Positions 26,045 to 35,017 of a DNA stretch of 64,000 nt are shown here, piece after piece. Positions within the stretch are counted from its first letter, which is position 1. Each line of letters opens with the position of its first letter. The position numbers were made by a program, and so were the translations under genes. This DNA comes from JBHJGP01 sp050331695 (lineage in GTDB: Bacteria; Pseudomonadota; Alphaproteobacteria; Geminicoccales; Geminicoccaceae). Location of the stretch: positions 26,754 to 90,753 of the forward strand of contig JBHJGP010000026.1 in the NCBI GenBank assembly GCA_050331695.1, given 5' to 3'. The notes under the pieces are model-generated. The model was not told the DNA's origin. It did not search any database and was given only the letters and a program-made list of their open reading frames with translations.

Positions 26045-27508
26045 CTAAAAGATGTCGCCGGTGAGATCCGCTCGAATATCGTTGCGAAATCGGTTGATCG
26101 CCTGAAATGCATCCTTGAGCATCGTCGTTTCCCGTTTGCTCAACACCTCCGGGTGGACGAAATTGCTCGGTGTCTCGCCCGAACGGAAGTCACGGATCTG
26201 TTGGCGCAGCTGCACCTGGGTGATCAAGTCGAAGGCGCCCTCCAGATAATCGCTTTTGTTGGCATTAAGCACGCCCCGTTCGGCAAGCTCGGCGATGCGC
26301 GCCTTGGTGCCGGTTTCACCGATGCCACGGCTGAGTGCGAGCAGGCGGACGCCCTCGGCCAGAGGCAGGGTGCCGGCGTGCTTGAGGTTAAGTTCGCCCT
26401 TGTGATCGGGTTTATCGCTCTCGGTGACGAACCGACCGAACCAACCGATCGCCGCCCGGTGCTCAGCCTGAACCTCGAATAGCGCCTGCATTATGGTTCG
26501 GTTCCCGCGGACTGACACCAGGATATGGTCGCGCAGCGCCCGGGCCAGACCCTCATCCCCGTAGACAGGCGCAAAATCAAAAAGGATGTCGCAGAGCTGC
26601 AGCATCACCCGCTGGCGCTTCCGGGCCCAGAGCGACACCTGTTCCCGCCACTGGCTGATCGTTTTCCGCCAGACCGGATTGATCGCCATCACCCCGCCAT
26701 TACAGAGCGGAAAGCCTAGCTCATCCAAGCGGTGATTAACCCGCTCGGCGAACTCGATGAACCAGCGATCGATGCGCTCATGCTGATCGTCAGGATAATC
26801 GTCGAGAATCAGGCCATTATCCTGGTCCGGGAACAACATGCTCTCGCCGCGGCCGCCGGAACCCATGACGATCATGGCGAAGCGTACCGGCGGCGAGCCC
26901 GCACCTTCGGCCTCCATCTCCGCCAGGGTCAGCTTGACGACCCGGCGGTGCAAATCGTTGTTCACGTCCGAGATCAGAGCCTGGATCTCCGGTGCCGGAA
27001 CATGGTCCTCAAGCAGTTCTTCGGCCAAGCTCACCTGAGCGGCCTTGACCGCCGAAAGACCCTCTAGACTGTCCTCGTGGGTCAACCGGTCGATGTCGTC
27101 CACGAGGTGGCGCATCCCAACCGTCAGGGCGTCGTGGACAAACACCATGCCGCACGGCGCGCCCTCCTCGTCCACCACCGGCATGTGGCGCAGGCCCCGG
27201 CGGCGCATCAGGCCTATCGCACGATAGAGCAGGTCATCGACGGGGATCGTCACCACCGGCGAGGACACGAATTCGCCAACCGGCCGGTCGCCCAAGCCGC
27301 GCCCGGCGATCCTCTGGACCACGTCCCGTTCGGTCAAGATGCCGCGGATGGTGCCGTCCGCATTCATGGCGAGCGCCGCGGATGCATCGGCCGAGGTCAT
27401 CGCCATGATCGCGTCGTGAACGCTGGTTTCCGGCTGCACCACGACTGGCGGATCTCCCATATGGTCGGCGATGCGCCTGCGGAATAGGTCGGTCTGGGAC
27501 GACACCAT
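26045..27508 (-). CDS. CBS-pair / DUF294 putative nucleotidyltransferase
   Basis: 487 aa. Two CBS domains (about 15-135) sense adenine nucleotides: VVVQPETSVHDAIMAM ... GILTERDVVQRI, and VVTIPVDDLLYRAIGLMRRR with RHMPVVDEEG. A DUF294 nucleotidyltransferase domain has the pol-beta-like motif MGSGGRGESMLFPDQDNGL (about 240-258). The C-terminal helical DUF294_C/substrate-binding region resembles the GlnD/GlnE family. Such proteins often sit beside DnaQ-type exonucleases or symporters; here the exonuclease fusion is 6 kb away. ATG 27508 was used; TTG 27520 has GGAAG at better spacing and is possible. Confidence 0.85.
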   Translation of the reverse strand: MVSSQTDLFRRRIADHMGDPPVVVQPETSVHDAIMAMTSADASAALAMNADGTIRGILTERDVVQRIAGRGLGDRPVGEFVSSPVVTIPVDDLLYRAIGLMRRRGLRHMPVVDEEGAPCGMVFVHDALTVGMRHLVDDIDRLTHEDSLEGLSAVKAAQVSLAEELLEDHVPAPEIQALISDVNNDLHRRVVKLTLAEMEAEGAGSPPVRFAMIVMGSGGRGESMLFPDQDNGLILDDYPDDQHERIDRWFIEFAERVNHRLDELGFPLCNGGVMAINPVWRKTISQWREQVSLWARKRQRVMLQLCDILFDFAPVYGDEGLARALRDHILVSVRGNRTIMQALFEVQAEHRAAIGWFGRFVTESDKPDHKGELNLKHAGTLPLAEGVRLLALSRGIGETGTKARIAELAERGVLNANKSDYLEGAFDLITQVQLRQQIRDFRSGETPSNFVHPEVLSKRETTMLKDAFQAINRFRNDIRADLTGDIF

Positions 27509-27546
27509 GATCGGATCCAAACAGCTTCCGACGGGATGACCGTTGC

Positions 27547-28458
27547 TCAGGGAGTTCGCGGCTGCGAGCGCCAGCTTAGCGGCTTACGTTCGGCGAGGAC
27601 AATACCGGTCACGATCAGGGCGCCGGCCACCACATGATATCCCTCGAAAGTTTCGCCCAGGATCAAGACGCCCAGAACGGCGCCGGCGAAGGGGATGACG
27701 TTTAAGAACATGCCCGCCTTGTTTGCGCCTAGAGCCCGGTTGCCGGCATTCCAGCAGATGTAGGCGACGACGGAAGCGAACAGAATGATGTAGGCGAGGC
27801 CGACCACGGATTGGGGCGTCAGCTCGATGACGGTGGGCGTGAAGACACTGACCGCGAGAGCAAGAAGCCAGGCCGGGACGATGGTCGCCACGATGAAGGC
27901 AAGCGGCGACAGCTGGTTGGGGCGAAACCTCAAAAGAACGCAGTAGAGTGACCAGAACGGCAGCGCCAGGGCCTCGAACAGGTCACCTCGATTGACCTGC
28001 AACGCCAAGAGGATTGAGATGTCGCCCCGGCAGATCACGATCAGCGCGCCGACGATCGAAAGCAGGATTCCGGCAAGCGCGGCTCCTGACAACGGCTCCC
28101 GGAAAAGAACCCACGATAGGAAAGCGATGATCAGCGGCATGGTCGACGCCTGGAGCGCCACGTTGACCGCGGTGGTGTGGGCGAGCGCCGCGTATTGAAG
28201 CAGGTGAAAGCCGCCCAGGCCCGTGCAGCCCAGGGCCGCCAGTGCCGGCCAATGGGCTTTCAGCACATGGCGCTGGCGCCAAAGCTCGCTCGCTGTGAAG
28301 GGCAGCAGAATGATCAGCGCACCGCCCCAGCGAAACAGTGTGAGGCTCACCGGATCGATCATTCCGCCAAGAAGACGGCCGGCGATCAGATTGCCACCCC
28401 AAAGGCTGGTTGCAAGCGCCAGGGCCAGGCGTGCGACGGACGGTGACAGCGTCGTCAA
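27547..28458 (-). CDS. DMT-superfamily (EamA) transporter
   Basis: 303 aa with ten predicted transmembrane helices in two EamA repeats: LALATSLWGGNLIAGRLLGG opens repeat 1 and LPFWSLYCVLLRFRP opens repeat 2. GETFEGYHVVAGALIVTGI is the typical last pair of helices. It is an inner-membrane metabolite exporter; the substrate cannot be inferred. It stands between unrelated genes. Confidence 0.85.
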   Translation of the reverse strand: MTTLSPSVARLALALATSLWGGNLIAGRLLGGMIDPVSLTLFRWGGALIILLPFTASELWRQRHVLKAHWPALAALGCTGLGGFHLLQYAALAHTTAVNVALQASTMPLIIAFLSWVLFREPLSGAALAGILLSIVGALIVICRGDISILLALQVNRGDLFEALALPFWSLYCVLLRFRPNQLSPLAFIVATIVPAWLLALAVSVFTPTVIELTPQSVVGLAYIILFASVVAYICWNAGNRALGANKAGMFLNVIPFAGAVLGVLILGETFEGYHVVAGALIVTGIVLAERKPLSWRSQPRTP

Positions 28459-28545
28459 GGGTGAGGAGCCTTCATGTTTGCCGGAGCGGAGAGGCGCGCG
28501 GTCGGGCCAAAATCTTAGCGGCCTTGGGTGGCCCAGGCAAAAGTC

Positions 28546-30372
28546 TCAGCGCCGGCTCTTGGCGACGGGATGTTCGGTAGCCGGGCCGGATGGTGGTGCC
28601 GCGTGGAGGGGAGGCAATAGAGTGTCCGGGGAAGGGCCGTTTCTCGGCGCCGGGGCGCGGTGGTTGCTGGTTTTGTGGTCGGGAACCGGTCTTTGCAGCC
28701 GTCGGCGTAACTCGTCGGCAAGGCGCAGGCTCAAGGCCACCACCGTGAGCGTCGGGTTCGCGTGGCCGACCGTCGGAAAGGTTGCGGCACCGGCCAGAAA
28801 CAGATTGCTCACACCATGAACCCGGCAGTCGGCGTCAACCACGCCCACCTTCGGGTCGGAGGCCATGCGGGCGCCGCCCAGTTGATGGCCACCGATACCG
28901 GCGAACCGTTCGACCGCGTCATCCAAGGCCGCGTCACCGCGATCGAAATCGCCTTTGCCGCCGGCGCGAATCTCGTCGGCGAGCAAGCGCACCAACCGCC
29001 GTATATTGTCTTTATCAGCGGCGGTCGTTCGCCAATTGACCCGGAGTTTCGGAACGCCGTTCGCGTCTTTCGCGTTGGCGAGCTCGATACGGCTTTCCGG
29101 ATTGGGCATCTGTTCGACATTGAGCTCGAAGGCCAGGACGGGGTCGCTCGACCGGGGCGCGACCGACGGCAGCCGACGGCGACCCAGGTGCGGCCCCATG
29201 AGCCAGGAAGGCCCGAAACGCAAAAGGCTCGGGAGATCCGACACCACGTTCATCAGGTGCCGCCTGACCAGGTGGATCCGGTTTTGGTGGCGAAGCTCGT
29301 CGTGAACGAAATGATACATCCAGCTTAGGCGTCGGGCATATTCCGGCAGCAGCCAGCGGCGCAACAGATAGGCCGCCGAAAGGATCGCGTTTTGGTGATC
29401 CGGGTCGGCGATCGGTAGATGGTCCAGACGGACCACGGCATTGGCGAGACCGCGGCGCTTCTGCACCTCGTCGGTCGGCCGCAGCCGTCGTCGCGCGAAG
29501 CGGCGATCGGAGGTAAGCGCATACTGAGCCGCGAGCGGGCGCGCGTCGGCGCTTGGCCGGTAGCCGAGGATCATGCTGTCCAGATGCGTGAGATAGCAGC
29601 GACCCAGTTGGTCGTGGCGGTTACCGACACCGTTCGCGAGAACACCGTTCGATGACAGGAGGAGCCGCACCGTCTCGAGCGCGCCCATCGCCAGCACGAA
29701 ATAGCGGCCACGGGCGAACAGCCGCCGGCGATCGGGCCCGGCGAGGATCAGCTTCTCGACCTTGTTGGCGTCGGCATCAAGCTCGACATTGACGCAAGTG
29801 GTGTTGGTCAAAACCGTGAGCGCGCGGCTCTCTCCCATCTGCCGACCATGGATCTCGGCAAGATTGTAGGGATAGCCGTAGCGCTCGATCGTCCCGTCCT
29901 CGAACCGCTCGCCGGTCCAACCGTTGATGATCGGCTGGCAGGAACCGGCGAACGCCTGGTCCTTGCCGTAAACAAAGGCTCCGGCGTCACAGAACGTGTT
30001 GGCGGTCTCGTAATAGGGCTTCAGATCGGCGAAAGAGATCGGCCAGCCGCTGGCTGGGATATGAGGCCTCGGGGCGAAATCGATGGTATCCAGCGGCACG
30101 CATCGACCGCTCCAGGCGGCCGACGTGCCGCCCAGGACACGCCGGCGATAAAGATGAAGCGGCGGGTGAGTGGAGCCGGCGACCACCTCGCCGGTGAGAT
30201 GGTCCTCACCGTCATCCCGCAGCTTGTGGTCACCCGCCTCGACGAGCAGCACGCGCGACGATGGCCCGGCGAGCGCAAGAGCGAGCGCCAGACCGGCCGG
30301 TCCTCCGCCCACCACAACGACGTCCGCCTCCAGGAGATGGTCTGGATCCAAGGAAGATCCGTCGACGAACAT
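28546..30372 (-). CDS. GMC-family FAD-dependent oxidoreductase
   Basis: 608 aa. The N-terminal dinucleotide-binding fold is VVVVGGGPAGLALALALAG followed by LLVEAGD. RRVLGGTSAAWSGRC is the GMC FAD motif, with Gly-Gly-Thr-Ser in place of the more common G-G-S-S. The C-terminal GMC domain has GGHQLGGARMASDPKVGVVD and ends around FPTVGHANPTLTVVALSLRL, with the conserved His and Asn. Such enzymes oxidise alcohols or sugars. The tail beyond about residue 565 is low-complexity and Pro/Arg-rich. Substrate unknown. ATG 30372 has no clear ribosome site. Confidence 0.85.
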   Translation of the reverse strand: MFVDGSSLDPDHLLEADVVVVGGGPAGLALALALAGPSSRVLLVEAGDHKLRDDGEDHLTGEVVAGSTHPPLHLYRRRVLGGTSAAWSGRCVPLDTIDFAPRPHIPASGWPISFADLKPYYETANTFCDAGAFVYGKDQAFAGSCQPIINGWTGERFEDGTIERYGYPYNLAEIHGRQMGESRALTVLTNTTCVNVELDADANKVEKLILAGPDRRRLFARGRYFVLAMGALETVRLLLSSNGVLANGVGNRHDQLGRCYLTHLDSMILGYRPSADARPLAAQYALTSDRRFARRRLRPTDEVQKRRGLANAVVRLDHLPIADPDHQNAILSAAYLLRRWLLPEYARRLSWMYHFVHDELRHQNRIHLVRRHLMNVVSDLPSLLRFGPSWLMGPHLGRRRLPSVAPRSSDPVLAFELNVEQMPNPESRIELANAKDANGVPKLRVNWRTTAADKDNIRRLVRLLADEIRAGGKGDFDRGDAALDDAVERFAGIGGHQLGGARMASDPKVGVVDADCRVHGVSNLFLAGAATFPTVGHANPTLTVVALSLRLADELRRRLQRPVPDHKTSNHRAPAPRNGPSPDTLLPPLHAAPPSGPATEHPVAKSRR

Positions 30373-30574
30373 GATTTATCACAATCGGCAAGACAGGAGC
30401 GGGTCGAACTAGTCCGACGGAGAGAGTTCCGCCCGTATTCCGCCAGAATAGACCTGTGAACAATCCGATGTCGAACAATGAGGTACGCTGGTATAACCCC
30501 ACGTGCCATTAGACTTCCGGTTTTAATCTTTGAGGTTGTTTTTGTCGTTTGTGTTGATTTGTCTTACAGGTTTC

Positions 30575-30820
30575 TTAGCGCATTCCTAGCGCGCTCTTGT
30601 AGACGTCCAGCAGCTCCTCCTGCTCGAGCCGGTCGTGCTCCTGCATTTTGCGCAAGCGGAGCACCTGGCGCAGAATTTTGACATCGAAACCAGCGCCTTT
30701 CGCCTCGGCGAAGACTTCTTTCAATTGATCGCCAACTTCGCGCTTTTCGTCTTCAAGGCGTTCAATTCTATCGACGAGGCTGCGTAGCTGGTCTGCCGCG
30801 ACGGTGTCACCATCGGCCAT
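30575..30820 (-). CDS. gapR: GapR (DUF2312) nucleoid-associated DNA-binding protein
   Basis: 81 aa, nearly full family length. It contains the DUF2312 coiled-coil core: DQLRSLVDRIERLEDEKREV, FAEAKGAGFDVKILRQVLRL and RKMQEHDRLEQEELLDVY. GapR is an alphaproteobacterial protein that clamps overtwisted DNA ahead of polymerases and stimulates gyrase/topoisomerase IV. The frame extends to 31090, but homology starts at ATG 30820, with GGAGAG 5 bp upstream. It is divergent from the peroxiredoxin gene across about 260 bp. Confidence 0.95.
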   Translation of the reverse strand: MADGDTVAADQLRSLVDRIERLEDEKREVGDQLKEVFAEAKGAGFDVKILRQVLRLRKMQEHDRLEQEELLDVYKSALGMR

Positions 30821-31048
30821 CGGACTCTCCAAACGTTGCGGGTGATCGCCGCGCGGACCGTCGAAACGCGCCGATCGAAGCCGGTGGACATAACCCGGCC
30901 CGCCGCTCCCGCCAAGACTTGAGATCGCCGCCACACTCAGCGGTTTCCTTGAGTGCAAGCGTTGTTTGTGAACAGCTGCAGAACGGCTTATCGACTTGTG
31001 CGGAAGCGCGCCTCGCCCCACATGCGACAAGCTGACCGGAAAAACCGG

Positions 31049-31064
31049 GCCGCTTGAGAGCGGC
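31049..31064 (+). promoter_or_regulatory. Leader hairpin ahead of the peroxiredoxin gene
   Basis: GCCGCT-tgag-AGCGGC forms a perfect 6-bp stem. It ends 7 bp before the AAGGAGA ribosome site (31071) of the peroxiredoxin gene; a CCGG-aaaaa-CCGG repeat lies just upstream. It may affect translation or mRNA stability; function unknown. Confidence 0.3.
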
Positions 31065-31080
31065 GACATGAAGGAGACGC

Positions 31081-31746
31081 ATGATGTCACTGCAGATTGG
31101 CGAGACCGCGCCGGACTTCGAGGCCGAGACCACCCAGGGCAAGATCCGATTTCACGATTGGATCGGTGACGGTTGGGCGGTGATCTTCTCTCATCCCAAG
31201 GACTTCACGCCCGTGTGCACGACCGAGCTCGGTTACATGGCGGGACTGTTGCCGGAGTTCGAGAAGCGCAACACCAAGATCATCGGTCTCAGCGTCGATC
31301 CGGTGTCGAGCCACACAGAATGGGCGAAAGATATCGAAGAGGTCACCGGTCACTACCCTTCATACCCGATGATCGGCGATCATGACTTGGCGATCGCCAA
31401 GCTCTACCGAATGCTTCCCGCCGATGCCGGCAACAGCTCCGAGGGGCGAACCGCCGTGAGCAATGCGACTGTCCGCAATGTCTACATCGTCGGGCCGGAC
31501 AAGAAGGTGAAGCTGGTGATCACCTATCCCATGAGCACGGGCCGGAATTTCGATGAGATCCTGCGGGTCCTGGATTCGCTGCAACTGACCGCCGAGCACC
31601 AAGTCGCGACGCCGGTCAATTGGAAGAATGGCGACGAGGTGATCATCGTCTCGGCGGTGTCGGACGAGGATGCCAAGAAAAAATATCCGCAGGGCTGGCG
31701 CGCGCCCAAACCTTACATCCGCTACGTCGATCAGCCCTCCGGATGA
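31081..31746 (+). CDS. 1-Cys peroxiredoxin (Prx6 type)
   Basis: 221 aa. The peroxidatic Cys lies in HPKDFTPVCTTELGYMA (Cys about 47), with the supporting Thr and an Arg at VRNVYIVGPDKKVKL. No resolving Cys is seen at the 2-Cys position. The extended C-terminal domain (QVATPVNWKNGDEVIIVSAV) is diagnostic of the Prx6/1-Cys group, which reduces hydroperoxides with thiol donors. ATG 31081 has AAGGAGACGC just upstream. The 3' end overlaps the convergent mepA by 16 bp. Confidence 0.94.
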   Translation: MMSLQIGETAPDFEAETTQGKIRFHDWIGDGWAVIFSHPKDFTPVCTTELGYMAGLLPEFEKRNTKIIGLSVDPVSSHTEWAKDIEEVTGHYPSYPMIGDHDLAIAKLYRMLPADAGNSSEGRTAVSNATVRNVYIVGPDKKVKLVITYPMSTGRNFDEILRVLDSLQLTAEHQVATPVNWKNGDEVIIVSAVSDEDAKKKYPQGWRAPKPYIRYVDQPSG

Positions 31747-32618
31747 GTGTCAGGCTGGTCGGTCACCAGCGAGCGGCACTGTTCCGGAAGGTCGGCTAGC
31801 TCAAGCTCCCGGGATGGTGCCGCTGAAGCTGCCGCGAGGCGGCGGGCGGCATCGTCGGAGAACCACCAGGCCAGCGAACTGTCGCAGCCGTCGCCCGCCG
31901 GCGGCGGAGGCTGATCGACGCAGCTATCGTCGCCGTCCGGACAGTTGAGCCTGACGTGGAAATGGTAGTGGTGACCCCACCAGGGACGGATTTTCGCGAG
32001 CCAGTTCCGGTTACCGTCGACGGTCTCGCAAAGCGCTCGTTTGATCGCCGGATTGACGAAAATGCGTGCGACTTCCGGGAAGCGGGCGGCCGTTTCCAAC
32101 AGCTTGACGTGCTCGCGCCGAAAACGCGCGGGATCGACGGTCTTGCCGTCGGAACCGAGCATGGAGACGGCCGACAGGGTTTCCCGTTCGTCAGTTTCCA
32201 GCGGTTCGTCCGGTGCCGGCAGGAACCAGAGATCGGCATCGAGGCCAATCTGATGCGACCGGTGGCCCGTGAGCATTGGTCCGCCGCGGGGCTGTGCCAG
32301 GTCACCGACCAGGAGACCCGGCCAGCCACCGGCCTGCGCCGCCTCGGCGAAATCCTCGATGAAACGGATCAGCCGGGGATGACCCCAATAGCGATTGCGT
32401 GAAAGCCGCATTGCCTGCCAGCTATCGCCTGTCGCAGCCAACCGCTCGGCGCCGAGCAGACAGCCCTTGCTGTAGCCGCCGATCGCTGCCGGTGTCGCGG
32501 CTGACGCGGGCCTGGCGACGTGGCCGAAACGCTCGCGCGCTGGCGGCTCCTGGGGGAAGGCGCCGGCGACGAGGCAACAGGAGGCGAGGGTAAAGGCGAC
32601 CGCTAATCTGGCGCGCAT
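31731..32618 (-). CDS. mepA: Penicillin-insensitive murein endopeptidase MepA
   Basis: 295 aa with signal peptide (LAVAFTLASCCLVAGAF). LAS-type metallopeptidase: metal ligands lie in GHRSHQIGLDADLWF (H-x6-D) and in WWGHHYHFHVRLNCP (His pair). It cleaves D-Ala-meso-DAP crosslinks in periplasmic peptidoglycan. Several Cys pairs (GYSKGCLLG, NCPDGDDSC, GDGC) are in the usual disulfide positions. It ends 16 bp inside the peroxiredoxin gene and starts 3 bp after the upstream SDR stop, suggesting cotranscription with it. Confidence 0.93.
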   Translation of the reverse strand: MRARLAVAFTLASCCLVAGAFPQEPPARERFGHVARPASAATPAAIGGYSKGCLLGAERLAATGDSWQAMRLSRNRYWGHPRLIRFIEDFAEAAQAGGWPGLLVGDLAQPRGGPMLTGHRSHQIGLDADLWFLPAPDEPLETDERETLSAVSMLGSDGKTVDPARFRREHVKLLETAARFPEVARIFVNPAIKRALCETVDGNRNWLAKIRPWWGHHYHFHVRLNCPDGDDSCVDQPPPPAGDGCDSSLAWWFSDDAARRLAAASAAPSRELELADLPEQCRSLVTDQPDTHPEG

Positions 32619-32621
32619 CGC

Positions 32622-33401
32622 TCAGAGCGTGCCCGGAAATGCGCCGCCATCGAGAAGCAGATTTTGGCCTGTAATGTATCCGGCCCACTGGCTGCACAAA
32701 AACGCGCAAGCCGCTCCGAACTCCTCCGGATCACCATAGCGCTTGGCCGGGTTTTCGTTGCGCCTAACCTCCCGGGCCTGGTCGACGTCAATGCCTCTGG
32801 CCTTGGCGAAGGCGGCCAGCGTTCCCTCCAGGCGGTCGGTATCGAACGGGCCCGGCAGGAGGTTGTTGATCGTCACATTGTGGGCGACCGTCTGGCGTGC
32901 GATCCCGGCAACGAAACCGGTAAGCCCCGCCCGGGCGCCATTGGAAAGGCCTAAGGTGGGGATCGGCGCCTTCACCGCGCCGGACGTGATGTTCACGATC
33001 CGTCCGAACTTGCGGGAGATCATGCCGTCGACCGTGGCCTTGATCAGCTCGATCGGCGTCAGCATGTTGCTGTTGACCGCTTTGATCCAATCGCCCCGAT
33101 CCCAATCCCGGAAGTCGCCCGGCGGCGGGCCGCCGGCGTTGTTGACGAGGATGTCGGGCTCCGGACAGGCGTCCAGCAAGGCCGCGCGTCCCTCGTCGGT
33201 GGTCACGTCCCCGGCAATGCCGGTGATGTTTCCACCGGTCTCGGACTTCAGTTCCTCGACCGTTCGGGACAAAACATCCTCGCGCCGGCCGTTCACGACC
33301 ACCTCGACGCCGTCGAAAAGCAAGTGCCTGGCGCAGGCGCGGCCCAACCCTCGGCTTCCGGCGCAAACGATGGCTCGCTTGCCGGCTATCCCCAAATCCA
33401 T
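32622..33401 (-). CDS. SDR-family oxidoreductase with substituted catalytic Tyr/Lys
   Basis: 259 aa. Rossmann motif AIVCAGSRGLGRACARHLL and the structural ILVNNAGGPPPG are normal. The catalytic Ser is present (NITSGAVKAPIP), but the Tyr-x3-Lys pair expected 13 and 17 residues later reads Ser-x3-Arg (LGLSNGARAGL). The gene therefore belongs to the SDR subgroup without the usual proton-relay Tyr, and its reaction is uncertain. The frame opens at 33467; I used ATG 33401, just ahead of the nucleotide-binding strand, with GGCGGACAAG upstream. mepA follows after 3 bp. Confidence 0.85.
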   Translation of the reverse strand: MDLGIAGKRAIVCAGSRGLGRACARHLLFDGVEVVVNGRREDVLSRTVEELKSETGGNITGIAGDVTTDEGRAALLDACPEPDILVNNAGGPPPGDFRDWDRGDWIKAVNSNMLTPIELIKATVDGMISRKFGRIVNITSGAVKAPIPTLGLSNGARAGLTGFVAGIARQTVAHNVTINNLLPGPFDTDRLEGTLAAFAKARGIDVDQAREVRRNENPAKRYGDPEEFGAACAFLCSQWAGYITGQNLLLDGGAFPGTL

Positions 33402-33500
33402 TCTTGTCCGCCTATTCTCTCGAGTTGCGATCTGGCTCCATAGTGGCGGATCCAACCGCGACGGCAAACCGTTCTTCGGACCGGCGCTGAGCCTTCGGTC

Positions 33501-34046
33501 TCAAAAACCGTCGAGGCGGCCCTGGGCGACCCGGTTGCCCGTGATCAGCGAGAACACCGCAGCCTCGGCTCCGGAGCCCTTTTTGGTAGTGGTTAGGACC
33601 AACAGCGCCCGCCGATCGCAAAGCCGGCTCAAAAAAGCCATTTGCCCCTCGATAGTGAGCGGGTTTCCAGTCCTAGCACTGTCCCGGAGAACGCGCCAAG
33701 CGGCCTGAAACTGGCTGGCATTGGCGGCAAGCGCCCGGCGAAGGAGCGGGCCTCCTTCCTCGAGATCGGAAGGCCGGAGGCCGGCTTCGGCGCGCAGGAC
33801 GTAAGCGATCTCAAATCGATCCGCTTTCATGCGCGTCGCCGCATCCATGGCCAATTGGCGGTCGAGCAGCATGAGAAGCCTGTCGCCGGAGCGATCGTGG
33901 ATGCCAGCCCAGGTGGGGGGTGGCACGAACAGACAATGATGGTCGAATGGATAGATCGAGCGAAGGCGCTCGATCTCGTCGGCCGCCGCGGCAAAGGGCA
34001 GCATCAAGAGTAATAGCCAGGCGCAGCGCCATTTGGGCATTGTCAT
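33501..34046 (-). CDS. Secreted hypothetical protein
   Basis: 181 aa with a clear signal peptide (CAWLLLLMLPFAAAADEI). The mature part begins YPFDHHCLFVPPPTWAG and has a C-terminal region ITGNRVAQGRLDGF. There are two Cys (positions about 38 and 141), which could form a disulfide. No family recognised. It lies upstream of and in line with the SDR-mepA pair, about 100 bp away, so a shared periplasmic role is possible but unsupported. Confidence 0.6.
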   Translation of the reverse strand: MTMPKWRCAWLLLLMLPFAAAADEIERLRSIYPFDHHCLFVPPPTWAGIHDRSGDRLLMLLDRQLAMDAATRMKADRFEIAYVLRAEAGLRPSDLEEGGPLLRRALAANASQFQAAWRVLRDSARTGNPLTIEGQMAFLSRLCDRRALLVLTTTKKGSGAEAAVFSLITGNRVAQGRLDGF

Positions 34047-34243
34047 TGCTGACCTCCGGTTAGGGCCAGAAGTATCGCATTATAAATCATTTGCGCCCGG
34101 AAGTCGTGACCTCAGACCAGCACCGGGTCGTGGCCGCGCAGGATGGCAAGGCCTGCGCTTTCCCGACCGGATCGCCGTTCTACGTTGGGACGGAAACAGG
34201 GTGATAGGATCATGACAAACATTGCGTCGCGGCGCATCGGCGA

Positions 34244-34888
34244 ATGAAGCGCCAAGTTTTACTCGGAATAGGCTTGATGGGAGTGATGATGCTGGCGAGT
34301 GCTTGCTCTGTCTTCGGCGTCCGGTCTGGTCTCGAGCAGGCGACCTATCAGGTCGAGGAGACCGTCGGCGACGAGATCGAGATCCGCCATTACGAGCCCC
34401 AGATTGCCGTGAAAACCAGCAGCGAGAAGGGCCCCGGCGAGGCGGACAGCGAGGCCTTCCGTCGGTTGTTTCGCTACATCTCGGGCGCCAACCGGGGAGA
34501 GACGAAAATTGCGATGACCACGCCGGTGGAGACCAACCGCGGCGGCCAAGAGATCGCCATGACCGCGCCGGTGTCCACGGAACGAGGCGAAAACGCTCTG
34601 GAGATGATGTTTTTTCTGCCCTCCGGTTACACGCTGGCCACGGCGCCTGAGCCTACCGATCCCGACGTGAGGCTTGTCGAAACGCCGGGCCGGCGGATGG
34701 CCGTGAGCCGTTTTACCGGCTTCGGTGGCCGCGATCGGGTGGCGGCGGAAACGGAGGAGCTTTTGGCCCGACTGGAAGCAAGCGACTGGCGTGTCGACGG
34801 GACGCCGGTCACGCTGTTCTACGACCCGCCCTGGACGATCCCGTACCTGCGACGGAACGAGGTCGCTGTCAGCGTGACCCGTGAATAG
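34244..34888 (+). CDS. SOUL-family heme-binding lipoprotein
   Basis: 214 aa. Lipobox LASAC after MKRQVLLGIGLMGVMM gives a lipoprotein anchored at about Cys 21. The SOUL/HEBP domain follows: EIEIRHYEPQIAVKTSSE, FRYISGANRGETKIAMTTPV, EIAMTAPVSTERGE, MFFLPSGYTLATAPEPTD, and WTIPYLRRNEVAVSV at the end. Bacterial SOUL proteins bind tetrapyrroles with low affinity; the physiological role is not established. No strong ribosome site at ATG 34244. Confidence 0.9.
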   Translation: MKRQVLLGIGLMGVMMLASACSVFGVRSGLEQATYQVEETVGDEIEIRHYEPQIAVKTSSEKGPGEADSEAFRRLFRYISGANRGETKIAMTTPVETNRGGQEIAMTAPVSTERGENALEMMFFLPSGYTLATAPEPTDPDVRLVETPGRRMAVSRFTGFGGRDRVAAETEELLARLEASDWRVDGTPVTLFYDPPWTIPYLRRNEVAVSVTRE

Positions 34889-35017
34889 CGCCGACAGATA
34901 GGTTTGCCGGATCGCGCCTAGCAGCGGTATATTTTGAGTCAGCAGCTTCTCAACCAGAAATGCCTTCTTGTTTGGCTTAGCGCGGTTTGTTGAGACCGGT
35001 TTCGTCCAACGAGGCGT

